Positions 1-7,971 of a stretch of DNA of 64,000 nucleotides are shown piece after piece. The notes under the pieces are model-generated. The model was not told where the DNA came from. It did no database searches and saw nothing but the letters and a program-made list of their open reading frames with translations. Position 1 is the stretch's first letter, and each line of letters opens with the position of its first letter. The position numbers and the translations under genes are program-made. The stretch covers positions 868,001 to 932,000 of the forward strand of contig NZ_FOCZ01000001.1 in the NCBI RefSeq assembly GCF_900110245.1. The letters run 5' to 3'. The stretch comes from Niastella yeongjuensis. GTDB taxonomy: Bacteria; Bacteroidota; Bacteroidia; Chitinophagales; Chitinophagaceae.

Positions 1-2
1 TT

Positions 3-263
3 ATGGCCCGCATGAAGAACATTACAGTGATAGAAGAAGAAATGCTGAAATTCCTTCGTCACTCGTTTGGCATCAGTCCGCGCGAATTGAAACCTGAATT
101 GGAAAAGTTCCTGAACAAGATCAAACACCTGGAAAAGAACCCTTATGAAACAAGGGCCTTTGCTTACCTGGATATTATTTCCTGGACGGAAAGCAAAGTA
201 TACCAGAAACCAATGCAGGAAATTGTATATGGAAAGTATTTACAAAGTAAACACCGGCGTTAA
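3..263 (+). CDS. Small conserved-type protein, function unknown (possibly 5'-partial)
   Basis: The protein is 86 residues, charged and probably soluble, rich in Lys/Glu and predicted mostly helical. No signal peptide, membrane segment or catalytic motif is visible, and I do not recognise the family. The first ATG lies two bases from the window edge, so the true start may be upstream and this could be the C-terminal part of a longer protein. A second ATG four codons in (MKNITVIEEE) is an equally good start. A strong hairpin terminator follows about 20 bases after the stop, so this is the last gene of its transcription unit. Coding is likely because the frame is open up to that terminator and the composition matches neighbouring genes. 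Confidence 0.6.
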   Translation: MARMKNITVIEEEMLKFLRHSFGISPRELKPELEKFLNKIKHLEKNPYETRAFAYLDIISWTESKVYQKPMQEIVYGKYLQSKHRR

Positions 264-282
264 TTATAGTTTTATATAGAAT

Positions 283-321
283 AAGCAAGACCTCCCGATC
301 CATCGGGAGGTTTTGCTTTTT
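283..321 (+). terminator. Rho-independent terminator
   Basis: GACCTCCCGAT pairs with ATCGGGAGGTT across a very short loop, flanked by AGCAA/TTGCT and followed by a T run. It closes the unit ending at 263 and insulates the peptidase gene that starts about 55 bases later. Confidence 0.85.
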
Positions 322-375
322 ATGAGTGGCTGTGAAATAGCCGGCGAGGTTTGTATATTTATCTATAATTAAACG

Positions 376-2241
376 ATGTGTATGTCGATTAAACGGTCAT
401 TGGCCATACTTGCATTCATTGGAAGCGTAACCGTAAATGCCCAGGTAACCTTAACCCTGCCCCGCAATTTGCCGGCAGCCTATGAAAAAGAAACCCGTAG
501 CAGCAGTGGAGAGCCAGGCAGCAAATACTGGCAGAATACGGGTACATATAACATCGATATCAATTTCAATCCCCAGAGCCGGTTGCTGACCGGTAAGGTT
601 GATGTCGATTATGTCAATAACAGTCCCAATACTTTGCAACAAATCGTTTTCAAGCTGTATCCCAATATTTATAAAAAGGGAAGCATGCGCATGATGCCAG
701 TGAAATCGGCAGATATCACGGATGGCGTGCACATTTCATCCTTACAGGCTAATAACACTACAATCGACAGCAACCGGTTACGGATAGATGGCACTAATAT
801 GATGGTACCGGTTCCTGCACTGGCACCCGGCGGCACCATTCATTTTAGTATTCAATACGTATATACGCTCAATAAAACATCGCACATCCGTACCGGCGAA
901 ATAGAACCCGGGGCAGATTTTGTTGCTTATTTCTTCCCCCGTATTGCGGTGTACGACGATATCGATGGCTGGAATATGGAACCCTATCTGGGCCCGCAGG
1001 AGTTTTATAATGATTTCTGCACTTTCAATGCCTCCATTACAGTACCCGGAAATTATGTAGTGTGGGCTACCGGCGATCTGATCAATTGCAATGACGTGTT
1101 GAATGAAACTCATTGTCAACGGTTGCGCACAGCTGAACAGCAGGATGCCATTGTTAACATTATTGATTCTGCCGACCTGAGACAAAAAAACGTTACGCGG
1201 CCAAACGCTTTTAATACCTGGAAATTCTCCGCCGCCAATGTTACTGATTTTGCCTTTGCCGTTAGTGATCATTACCTGTGGAAATCTGCGAGTGTTGAAG
1301 TAGATCCGGCTACGAAAAGAAGAACGCGGGTAGATGCCGTTTTTAACCCGGTGCACAGAGATTATTATGAGGTAATTGATTTTAACAAAAAGACCGTGTG
1401 GGCCATGAGCCATGTGTTTCCCCATTGGCCGTTTCCTTATTCACATGAAACCATTTTCGACGGCCTCGATCAAATGGAATACCCCATGATGGTAAATGAT
1501 AATCCACTGGAAAGTCGTGCTGAGACCATCGAGCTGGTTGACCACGAAGTGTTTCATACCATGTTCCCTTTTTATATGGGCATTAATGAAACAAAATACG
1601 CATGGATGGATGAAGGCTGGGCCACCATGGGCGAATGGCTCATTTCCTCGATTATCGATACAAGTTTAAAAGATGATTACGGCGTTCATGGATACGAAAG
1701 AGTAGCTGGGACTGAAACCGATGCGCCAATGAGTATCCTGTCAACCCAGATGACGAATACTACTTATTTTATAAATTCCTATCCCAAGCCTGCCCTGGGA
1801 TATTTGTATGTGAAAGATATGCTGGGTGATACGCTTTTTACCAGGGCATTGCATTATTATATTCAACAGTGGCAGGGAAAACATCCCATTCCATTTGATT
1901 TTTTCAACTGCATGAACACCGGTTCGGGTAAAAATCTGAACTGGTTCTGGAAAAGGTGGTTTATCGATGGAGGTGTTCCTGATCTTTCAGTAAAAGTAAA
2001 AAAACAGGCGGGGTACAAAATTACTGTTGAGTGCAAGGGAAATAAACCTGTACCGGTCGATGTCACCTTGACATATACTGACGGTTCAACAGAAAACATT
2101 CACCGGTCGATTTCGGTGTGGGAAAAAGCGAGTTCAATTTTGTTTTCCATTCCGGAAAAGAAGGTGCTAAAATCTGTTTTGCTGGGAAGTACCTATGTTC
2201 CGGATGTTAACAGAAAGGACAATACCTGGAATAACAAGTAA
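376..2241 (+). CDS. Secreted M1-family (gluzincin) zinc metallopeptidase
   Basis: The N-terminus is a cleavable signal peptide ending near residue 23 (VNAQ), so the 621-residue product acts in the periplasm or outside the cell. A beta-rich N-terminal domain of aminopeptidase-N type is followed by the catalytic domain. HEVFH at residues 390-394 is the HExxH zinc site, and Glu413 in MDEGWA lies 18 residues after His394, exactly the M1 spacing. The family's GAMEN exopeptidase loop is replaced by a GLDQMEYPM-like segment, which keeps the Met-Glu pair but is otherwise divergent. The C-terminal 80 residues resemble the beta-sandwich tail seen in Bacteroidota M1 homologues. Start: ATG 376 or ATG 382; the latter is preceded by an AAACGAT leader like that of other genes here. 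Role inferred: degradation of exogenous peptides. Confidence 0.88.
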   Translation: MCMSIKRSLAILAFIGSVTVNAQVTLTLPRNLPAAYEKETRSSSGEPGSKYWQNTGTYNIDINFNPQSRLLTGKVDVDYVNNSPNTLQQIVFKLYPNIYKKGSMRMMPVKSADITDGVHISSLQANNTTIDSNRLRIDGTNMMVPVPALAPGGTIHFSIQYVYTLNKTSHIRTGEIEPGADFVAYFFPRIAVYDDIDGWNMEPYLGPQEFYNDFCTFNASITVPGNYVVWATGDLINCNDVLNETHCQRLRTAEQQDAIVNIIDSADLRQKNVTRPNAFNTWKFSAANVTDFAFAVSDHYLWKSASVEVDPATKRRTRVDAVFNPVHRDYYEVIDFNKKTVWAMSHVFPHWPFPYSHETIFDGLDQMEYPMMVNDNPLESRAETIELVDHEVFHTMFPFYMGINETKYAWMDEGWATMGEWLISSIIDTSLKDDYGVHGYERVAGTETDAPMSILSTQMTNTTYFINSYPKPALGYLYVKDMLGDTLFTRALHYYIQQWQGKHPIPFDFFNCMNTGSGKNLNWFWKRWFIDGGVPDLSVKVKKQAGYKITVECKGNKPVPVDVTLTYTDGSTENIHRSISVWEKASSILFSIPEKKVLKSVLLGSTYVPDVNRKDNTWNNK

Positions 2242-2346
2242 TAGTTTTTTTGTATGTAGCAGGGTTAATGCTTATTTAAGGATGTTAAAGTGGAAAATCA
2301 GTTTAAGTTTTTTTTAATTTTCATTCGTTTTTGCAAATAAAATTTA

Positions 2347-2354
2347 CATCTTTG
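2347..2354 (+). promoter_or_regulatory. Possible -7 promoter element (CATCTTTG)
   Basis: This octamer matches the Bacteroidota -7 consensus TAnnTTTG in seven of eight positions and lies 57 bases before the start codon at 2411. No convincing -33 TTTG was found 18-19 bases upstream, so the call is tentative. Confidence 0.35.
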
Positions 2355-2410
2355 CAGACGCTTGCTGCCATTCCAAGTTTGTTATTTCCATAGTAAAACC
2401 GCTTATAATA

Positions 2411-2764
2411 ATGTATACTCACATTTGGCTGAAATACCTGCCCATTATTAGGATTCTGATGAAGAAATCGGCTGCAGGTGATCAAGTGCTCAACCTCAAT
2501 CGTCCAGATTTTGAAAAGGCCGGTGTTGCCCGCAAAGCCGGATACAAATTCACTATCGAATTTACCAATGGTAAAGTGGCGAATGTGATTAGCACCTCAC
2601 AGCTGGCCCTTGACCTGGCTGCTGTTATGCTGGAAGATGCTACCATGAAACAGTTGTTCACCACTAATAACTACACTATTAGTCTGAACACTAAATTTCA
2701 GGTTAGCATTAAAAATGTGACACCTCAGCCTGAGGCATTAGCACTGGAAGAAACTACTGCGTAA
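2411..2764 (+). CDS. Conserved-type hypothetical protein
   Basis: The protein is 117 residues, small and apparently soluble. The central region (about residues 20-110) alternates beta and helical character, with a Lys-rich start and a Glu/Ala-rich tail. There is no signal peptide; the first 16 residues are moderately hydrophobic (YTHIWLKYLPIIRIL), and a shorter start at the in-frame MKKSAAGDQ (2459) would remove them and give a 101-residue protein. I do not recognise a domain. It is a single-gene unit, with a possible promoter upstream and a strong terminator downstream. Its isolation next to a helicase gene gives no functional clue. Confidence 0.65.
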   Translation: MYTHIWLKYLPIIRILMKKSAAGDQVLNLNRPDFEKAGVARKAGYKFTIEFTNGKVANVISTSQLALDLAAVMLEDATMKQLFTTNNYTISLNTKFQVSIKNVTPQPEALALEETTA

Positions 2765-2826
2765 GCAATTATCTTTCATTCAAGTCTTTAACCCTTACAT
2801 TTTCCTATATCGGACAATGAATTAAG

Positions 2827-2862
2827 AAGTCCTTCTCTTAATTGAGGAGGACTTTTATTTTT
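2827..2862 (+). terminator. Rho-independent terminator
   Basis: AAGTCCTTCTC pairs with GAGGAGGACTT (one wobble) around a six-base loop and is followed by a T-rich tract. It ends the 2411-2764 transcript just before the helicase gene. Confidence 0.85.
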
Positions 2863-2900
2863 TCGATACAAATAACAGGCAGAGGCATTAACTTGCATAA

Positions 2901-5252
2901 ATGCAAGATTACTTACACGGATTGAACGCACAGCAACGTGAAGCTGTTATACATAGAGATGGACCGTTAATGATTGTGGCCGGCGCCGGCAGTGGTAAAA
3001 CAAAAGTGCTTACTACCCGTATTGCACACTTAATGGCCACCGGTGTAGATGCATTTAATATTCTGGCACTCACCTTTACGAATAAGGCGGCCAAGGAAAT
3101 GAAAGAGCGTATTGAAAAAGTGCTCGGTAACAATGACGCCAGAAATTTATACATTGGTACTTTTCACAGCGTGTTTGCCCGCATTTTACGGGGTGAAGCG
3201 CATAACATTGGTTATCCCAATAACTTCACCATTTACGATACCGACGATACAAAGAGCGTTATAAAAACGGTAGTGAACGAGCTGAACCTCGATGACAAAC
3301 ACTACAAACCTGCTGCTGTTTACAACCGCATTTCAGGCGCTAAGAACGCACTCGTTGGCCCTGCAGAATATGCCAACGATTATGCCCTGCAACAGGAAGA
3401 TATGCGTGCGAACCGTCCGGCCATTGCACAGATCTATGATGCGTATGTTAAACGCTGTTTTAAAAACGGCGCCATGGACTTTGACGATCTGCTGTTGAAG
3501 TTTTACGAACTGCTGAGAAATGTACCCGAATCACTGAGCAAATACCAACGTAAGTTCAAATATATTCTGGTGGATGAGTACCAGGATACCAACCCGGCCC
3601 AGTATGAAGTAATAAAACTGCTGGGCGCCATGCATGAGAATGTGTGCGTGGTGGGTGACGATGCGCAAAGTATCTATAGCTTCCGCGGCGCCACCATTGA
3701 AAACATTCTGCAGTTCCAGAAAGATTATGAAGACGCCAAAGTGGTGAAACTGGAACAAAACTACCGCAGCTCTAAAAGCATTCTCGATGTAGCCAACGAG
3801 GTTATCAAAAACAACAAAGGACAAATTCCTAAAAACCTTTGGACAGATAAAGGCGAAGGCGAAAAGATAAAACTGGTGCGTTTGATGACCGATAATGATG
3901 AAGGCAAGTTTGTTGCCGACACCATTCAGGAACAAAAACTGCGCAACCATTATAACAACCGGGATTTTGCCATTCTTTACCGCACCAACGCACAAAGCCG
4001 GGCATTTGAAGAAAGCCTGCGCCGCATGGCTATTCCTTATACCATGTTTGGCGGCGTCAGCTTTTATTCACGCAAGGAGATCAAAGACTATGTAGCCTAT
4101 CTGCGTGTTATTGTAAACCCCCGCGATGAAGAAGCATTAAAGCGTATCATCAATTACCCCGTACGCGGCATTGGCAAAACAACCATCGACAAAACGGTTT
4201 TGATGGCCAATGAACATAACATTTCTATGTGGGAAGTGTTGGAGCGGGCGAAGGAAGCCGGCTTTAGAGCAGGTACGCTGGAAGCGATCGAAAACTTTGT
4301 GGTGATGATCAAGAGCTTCGCCAGCATGCTGCAAAACAAAAATGCTTATGATGTAGCAGTACATGTTGGTAAGCAAACCAATTTTGTAAAAGAGTTATTT
4401 AACGATAAAAGTACCGAAGGCGTTCAACGTTACGAGAACGTACAGGAGTTGCTGAACAGTATAAAAGAGTGGACCGAAAGCCCTGATACCGAAGAAGGGG
4501 AAGTAACCGATAAAGGATTAGGGGCTTACCTCCAACAAATCACCCTGTTGACCGATGCCGACGAAAAAGATCCCAATGCCGATACGGTAAAACTGATGTC
4601 GATACACGCTGCAAAAGGATTGGAGTTTGGCTGTGTATTTGCCGCCGGTTTGGAAGAAATGCTGTTTCCAAATGCGATGGCCATCAATACCCGCGAAGAG
4701 CTGGAAGAAGAGCGCCGCCTGTTTTATGTGGTAATTACCAGGGCAAAAGAAAGACTCTGGATCTCTTACGCCAATACCCGGTACCGCTTTGGTAACCTGG
4801 TTCAAAATGAACCCAGCCGTTTCCTGGAAGAATTGCCTGAACAATATGTAGACAGAAGCTTCGCCGGTGGCGGCGTGCGCAACCAGATCAACAACCGCAG
4901 CGCTTACGACAGAATGAATGGCGGTGGCTGGGGCGGTGGTAATTCAGCAAAAGAGGCAGAGAAGCGTTATGGTGCTCCCCCTTCAAAAAAGGCATCTACC
5001 ACACCAGGCACTCCTTCTTACTTAGCACCCAAACAACAGCCCAAACCGGTGGAGCATGTACCCTCACCTGATTTTGTGGCCAGCGATATATCTAACCTGC
5101 AGGTTGGTCAGCGGGTTGAACACCAGAAGTTTGGTTTTGGCGAAGTAATAAAAATGGAAGGCAGTGCACACAACCCCATTGCTACGGTGAAATTTGATAC
5201 GAACGGGGAAAAGAAGATCATGCTGAACTATGCGCGTTTAAGAATATTGTAA
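2901..5252 (+). CDS. pcrA: UvrD/PcrA-type superfamily 1A DNA helicase
   Basis: This is an ATP-dependent 3'-5' DNA helicase for nucleotide-excision and mismatch repair and for clearing replication or RecA obstacles in the cytoplasm. At 783 residues it has normal length. Motif I GAGSGKT is near residue 28, motif Ia near 55, motif II DEYQDT near 228, motif III GDDAQSIYSFRG near 255, motif IV LEQNYRSS near 285, motif V MSIHAAKGLEF near 565, and motif VI EERRLFYVVITRAK near 610. The C-terminal tail contains a Gly/Asn-rich linker and a VGQRVEHQKFGFGEV segment, the Tudor-like RNA-polymerase-binding module typical of PcrA/UvrD. It is monocistronic with its own terminator. The symbol is by family; PcrA versus UvrD is not separable by eye. 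Confidence 0.95.
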   Translation: MQDYLHGLNAQQREAVIHRDGPLMIVAGAGSGKTKVLTTRIAHLMATGVDAFNILALTFTNKAAKEMKERIEKVLGNNDARNLYIGTFHSVFARILRGEAHNIGYPNNFTIYDTDDTKSVIKTVVNELNLDDKHYKPAAVYNRISGAKNALVGPAEYANDYALQQEDMRANRPAIAQIYDAYVKRCFKNGAMDFDDLLLKFYELLRNVPESLSKYQRKFKYILVDEYQDTNPAQYEVIKLLGAMHENVCVVGDDAQSIYSFRGATIENILQFQKDYEDAKVVKLEQNYRSSKSILDVANEVIKNNKGQIPKNLWTDKGEGEKIKLVRLMTDNDEGKFVADTIQEQKLRNHYNNRDFAILYRTNAQSRAFEESLRRMAIPYTMFGGVSFYSRKEIKDYVAYLRVIVNPRDEEALKRIINYPVRGIGKTTIDKTVLMANEHNISMWEVLERAKEAGFRAGTLEAIENFVVMIKSFASMLQNKNAYDVAVHVGKQTNFVKELFNDKSTEGVQRYENVQELLNSIKEWTESPDTEEGEVTDKGLGAYLQQITLLTDADEKDPNADTVKLMSIHAAKGLEFGCVFAAGLEEMLFPNAMAINTREELEEERRLFYVVITRAKERLWISYANTRYRFGNLVQNEPSRFLEELPEQYVDRSFAGGGVRNQINNRSAYDRMNGGGWGGGNSAKEAEKRYGAPPSKKASTTPGTPSYLAPKQQPKPVEHVPSPDFVASDISNLQVGQRVEHQKFGFGEVIKMEGSAHNPIATVKFDTNGEKKIMLNYARLRIL

Positions 5253-5279
5253 AGCAGCCCTTCAAGCATTAAATAATAT

Positions 5280-5312
5280 ACTGCCTCCGGTTTCCGGGGG
5301 CAGTTTTGTTTT
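5280..5312 (+). terminator. Rho-independent terminator of the helicase gene
   Basis: ACTGCCTCCGG and CCGGGGGCAGT form an 11-bp stem (one G-T pair) with a TTT loop, followed by TTTTGTTTT. It lies directly against the end of the LytTR remnant on the other strand. Confidence 0.85.
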
Positions 5313-5556
5313 ACGGTGTAAATACTTTCATTACCCCGTTGCGGAATAATTTACCAATGGGGATATCGGTTTTATCTGTCTCCACCAGTTCACTGGTGAA
5401 GGATTTTATTTTATTGATGGAAACGATAAACGACCGATGGGTGCGAACGAATAATTTCTTCGGCAGCATGGCTTCCACCGAGCCTATAGACTGTTTGGTA
5501 ATGATAACACCCTGCAGGGTATGCACTTTAATATAATCCTTATGCGATATTTTCGT
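5311..5556 (-). pseudogene. Remnant of a LytTR-domain response regulator (C-terminal part only)
   Basis: The minus-strand frame encodes the second half of a LytTR DNA-binding domain: HKDYIKVHT, then KKLFVRTHRSFIVSINKI, then IGKLFRNGVMKVF. These are the characteristic strand and recognition segments of AlgR/AgrA/LytR regulators. The receiver domain and first LytTR strand are missing. The frame is closed by TGA at 5557-5559, just ahead of the homology, and the only possible start is a GTG inside the domain at 5526. Length is about 82 codons against roughly 240 in the family. It points toward a second truncated gene (5578-5670) on the same strand, consistent with a deletion that joined two genes. 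Confidence 0.75.
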
Positions 5557-5577
5557 TCATCCACCCACCATCCTTTT

Positions 5578-5670
5578 TCAGGTACCCCTTGGGGAGAACC
5601 TTTGCTGAGCAAAAGTGCTGGCCTGAAATAGCAGTCCGGCGATCAGTGATACCATTAAATGTTTTTTCAT
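5578..5670 (-). pseudogene. Orphan signal-peptide fragment of a secreted protein
   Basis: Reading the minus strand from ATG 5670 gives a 30-residue peptide: MKKH, a hydrophobic core (LMVSLIAGLLFQA), a signal-peptidase-like STFAQ site, then QRFSPRGT and a TGA at 5578-5580. This looks like an intact Bacteroidota signal peptide whose mature protein has been lost. The break lies about 20 bases from the point where the LytTR remnant begins, so both remnants probably result from one deletion. It is too short to be confident that it is not a genuine short secreted peptide. Confidence 0.5.
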
Positions 5671-6017
5671 GACTAAGTGCTTTACTGTATATGAATGTGA
5701 TGAATCCTGTAAAGCTATTGCAGCAGCAGACCTGGGCAATTGTAAAGTGGCTGATATGATCCTGCGCTATGTTAGAATGCAGATAACGGTAGACAAAAAG
5801 GTTAAAAACTTATTAGAAAGCTTAGTCGACGAAGAATGGACCGGCTCGATGTAATGTAACGCTAACACCCGGCGGCAGGGTGAAAAACCGATTTTTTACG
5901 GGTTTAAGTCATTGAATGGGAGCAGTTAATAGTTGATCCGTATCAAAATAAAATTAATTTCCGATAAAGAACTTATACTTCGGCAATTAAATGCCAAAAC
6001 TTTACTACCTTATATGA
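5671..6017. other. Intergenic stretch with no supported gene
   Basis: A 61-codon plus-strand frame begins at 5669, overlapping the start codon of the orphan signal peptide, but it has no recognisable family, no promoter and an odd Cys-containing composition. I regard it as chance. The rest is AT-rich with no clear hairpin or promoter. The region looks like decayed sequence beside the gene remnants. Confidence 0.5.
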
Positions 6018-6545
6018 ATGTACGAAAAACCCCCACCCTTCGGCTCTTATTATGTAACCTTAAGCGTGTCTGGCTGGATTGACGTTTTCACCTGCCATGC
6101 TTATTGCGAAATTTTAATTGACAACCTAAACCATTGTATTGACACAAAAAACCTGCATGTTTATGAATACGTGTTAATGCCCAGCTACATTACGCTTATT
6201 GCGTCTTCGAAGAAAAAACACATCTCCACTATTTTAAGGGAGTTTAAGAATGGCACTGCTAAACAGGTGTTGAAATCAATTGCAGAAAATCCGGAAGAAA
6301 AACGCAAGGAATGGATGATGCGATTGTTTCATTATTACAGCAACCGGTATCAGCAGGATGCGGAGCATCACTTCTGGCAGTTTGGTAACCATCCCGTTGT
6401 ATTGGACAGCAACGAGTTGTTTACCCATCATGTTTCAACAGTAGTGAATATGCCCGTTTCGACCAGACTGGTAGATGATCCGCAGCATTATTTTTACAGC
6501 AGTGCGCATCCCCAGCAACGGGTAAAGCTGGCGCCCTGGCAATAA
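6018..6545 (+). CDS. RAYT-like (REP-associated Y1 transposase) protein with all catalytic residues replaced
   Basis: The 175-residue protein aligns along most of its length with the intact RAYT encoded at 6904: a GWIDVF start block, an LHVYEYVLM block, a KEFKN-like helix, a W-rich middle and the terminal DPQHYFYSSA. The HUH metal site, NHMH in the neighbour, here reads S-Y57-I-T59, so both histidines are gone. The catalytic tyrosine (Y148 of the neighbour, in LYIHENP) is Thr141 in VSTVVNMP. The reading frame is nevertheless open and close to family length. Inference: it cannot nick DNA; it could be a domesticated DNA-binding protein or simply a decaying copy. The family normally binds REP hairpins. 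Start ATG 6018; an ATG at 6014 is in another frame. Confidence 0.7.
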   Translation: MYEKPPPFGSYYVTLSVSGWIDVFTCHAYCEILIDNLNHCIDTKNLHVYEYVLMPSYITLIASSKKKHISTILREFKNGTAKQVLKSIAENPEEKRKEWMMRLFHYYSNRYQQDAEHHFWQFGNHPVVLDSNELFTHHVSTVVNMPVSTRLVDDPQHYFYSSAHPQQRVKLAPWQ

Positions 6546-6561
6546 CTTTCCGTTAAGCTCC

Positions 6562-6626
6562 GTACACCCGATTGCCTGCAAAGGAATACCGGCCGGTTTA
6601 AAACAGATAAATTGGCGGGGGTGTAC
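6562..6626. repeat. Imperfect inverted repeat after the dead RAYT gene (terminator or REP-like)
   Basis: GTACACCC at 6562-6569 is complemented by GGGTGTAC at 6619-6626, with further GCC/GGC pairing inside and a small ACCGGCCGGT palindrome within the loop. TCTTTTTATG follows. It may be the terminator of the gene ending at 6545, or a REP-like structure associated with the two flanking transposase homologues. Confidence 0.4.
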
Positions 6627-6903
6627 TCTTTTTATGTCTTCTAAATACCTGCCCCATAAGGTTCGCGCGATATCGTTAAAGCAGTTATAAAAAAATCAAA
6701 ATCATTAATTAAGCATTATTATTCGGTAACGGTATTAACATTGAGCCGTATTATAAACATCTTTTTGTATATTACACCTCCTTGTCTCTCTAATTTATTT
6801 AGGTCTGATTGTAAGCAACACCGCGCCCGGAGCCAAATCAACAGCATGGTTTTATTATTCGCTAATCTTATTTATTAATCATCATTGATAAATCAATGCT
6901 CCT
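6627..6903. other. AT-rich intergenic region upstream of the intact RAYT
   Basis: Together with the preceding inverted repeat this makes about 360 bases without a gene. It is AT-rich, with TTTTTGTATATTAC near 6763-6776 that loosely resembles promoter DNA. No open frame or strong hairpin was seen. Confidence 0.4.
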
Positions 6904-7506
6904 ATGATCAATAAAAACAAAAACCAGGGTCTGAATCTGCAGGATTGTTCTTACCTGACATTTAATGTAGTTGATTGGATCGATGTGTTTATAAGACCTA
7001 CTTACAAACAGATCATTGTTGACGCATTAAACTATTGTGTTGAAACAAAGAAGTTCACGATATATTCCTGGGTCTTAATGACCAATCATATGCATATACT
7101 GGCGCGGGCCCAGGACGGGTCGGGCCTGGCTATGATAGAAAAGGAATTTAAAAGATATACTACTACTAAAATACTGGAAGCCATCGATATTGAACCCGAT
7201 CTGCGCCGGTCGTGGATGTTACAGCGTTTTGAAAATTGTAGCCTCTCCCTAAAAAAAATTGAGAAGTTCCAGTTGTGGCAAACCTGCACCAATCCCTCTT
7301 ACATCGACTTTAAGCAGGTATATAAACTGCAGGAACGGGTACTGTACATTCACGAAAATCCCATCCGGGATGGAATAGTTAGCAGTCCTGAACATTATAC
7401 CTATAGTTCAGCAATTGATTATACCGGTAAGCCGGGTATGGTTAAAGTGAATGTGATAAACTTCGAGGCCCTGCGGATGTCGTTGTTAAAAAACGGTTCA
7501 GCTTAA
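6904..7506 (+). CDS. REP-associated tyrosine transposase (RAYT, Y1/HUH family)
   Basis: The product is a single-strand DNA nicking and joining enzyme of the IS200/IS605-like Y1 superfamily that acts on REP-type hairpins. The HUH motif is intact (MTNHMHIL, His62 and His64), as is the C-terminal helix block VLYIHENPIRDGIV containing the expected catalytic Tyr148, followed by the family's SPEHYTYSSA. Length (200 residues) is typical. It lies about 360 bases downstream of a catalytically dead homologue. Its last nine bases overlap the end of the convergent ArsC-like gene, so no terminator separates the two. No flanking target-site duplication or IS ends were seen, consistent with a single-copy domesticated RAYT rather than an insertion sequence. 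Confidence 0.85.
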   Translation: MINKNKNQGLNLQDCSYLTFNVVDWIDVFIRPTYKQIIVDALNYCVETKKFTIYSWVLMTNHMHILARAQDGSGLAMIEKEFKRYTTTKILEAIDIEPDLRRSWMLQRFENCSLSLKKIEKFQLWQTCTNPSYIDFKQVYKLQERVLYIHENPIRDGIVSSPEHYTYSSAIDYTGKPGMVKVNVINFEALRMSLLKNGSA

Positions 7507-7851
7507 AGCCTGCTTTAACGCTTCAACGTTTTTCTTTTCGCTGCCAACAAAGATCTGGTCATTTACAAAAACCACGGGTCTTTTCAGGAAGGTGTATTCG
7601 TCAAGGATCAGTTGTCGATAGTCGCTTTCTGTGAGGGCTTTGTCTTTTAACCCCATTTCCTTGTATTTCATGGCACGGCGGCTGAACAGCGATTCATAGC
7701 TGCCGGTTTTGCTTTTCATTTCATCGAGCTGGGCCGGGGTAATACTTTCAGTTTTAATATCCTGCATCTCGAATCCTTTTTTATCAATCCCGGTTTCTTT
7801 GATGATCGCCTGGCAGGTGGTACAGGTGCCCAGATGATAGATTTTTTTCAT
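7498..7851 (-). CDS. ArsC/Spx-family thioredoxin-fold protein (arsenate reductase-like)
   Basis: The 117-residue protein has the compact thioredoxin fold of the ArsC/Spx/YffB family. The active-site segment is LGTCTTCQ with Cys10 and Cys13, followed by the family pattern of a helix, an EMQDIK strand, an SITPAQLDEM helix and a late RPVVFVNDQIFVG strand. In true ArsC a single N-terminal Cys and downstream Arg residues reduce arsenate using glutaredoxin; here the CxxC and lack of ars neighbours make a general thiol-oxidoreductase or Spx-like role equally possible. It is monocistronic and convergent with the RAYT gene, sharing nine bases at the 3' ends. ATG 7851 gives the expected N-terminus directly before the first strand. 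Confidence 0.82.
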   Translation of the reverse strand: MKKIYHLGTCTTCQAIIKETGIDKKGFEMQDIKTESITPAQLDEMKSKTGSYESLFSRRAMKYKEMGLKDKALTESDYRQLILDEYTFLKRPVVFVNDQIFVGSEKKNVEALKQALS

Positions 7852-7971
7852 AAATGCTTAAAATCAATTGATAAGGATGCGAAGATAGGATGTTGCCGGC
7901 ACCGCCTTTCACATTTTATTTACAGAAATATGGCGGTTGAACTGTAATTTTTTAGGTAATTCGCCGACCAA

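Noticed and set aside
778-1425. Long antisense frame (215 codons) inside the M1 peptidase gene
   Set aside because: It is the mirror of a clearly coding sequence and has no domain or signal; a typical shadow frame.
5669-5854. A 61-codon plus-strand frame next to the gene remnants
   Set aside because: No family resemblance, no promoter, and it overlaps the start codon of the orphan signal peptide on the other strand; likely chance.
6904-7506. Complete IS200/IS605 insertion sequence
   Set aside because: No terminal ends, no accessory orfB and no duplicated target were seen; the protein fits a single-copy RAYT instead.
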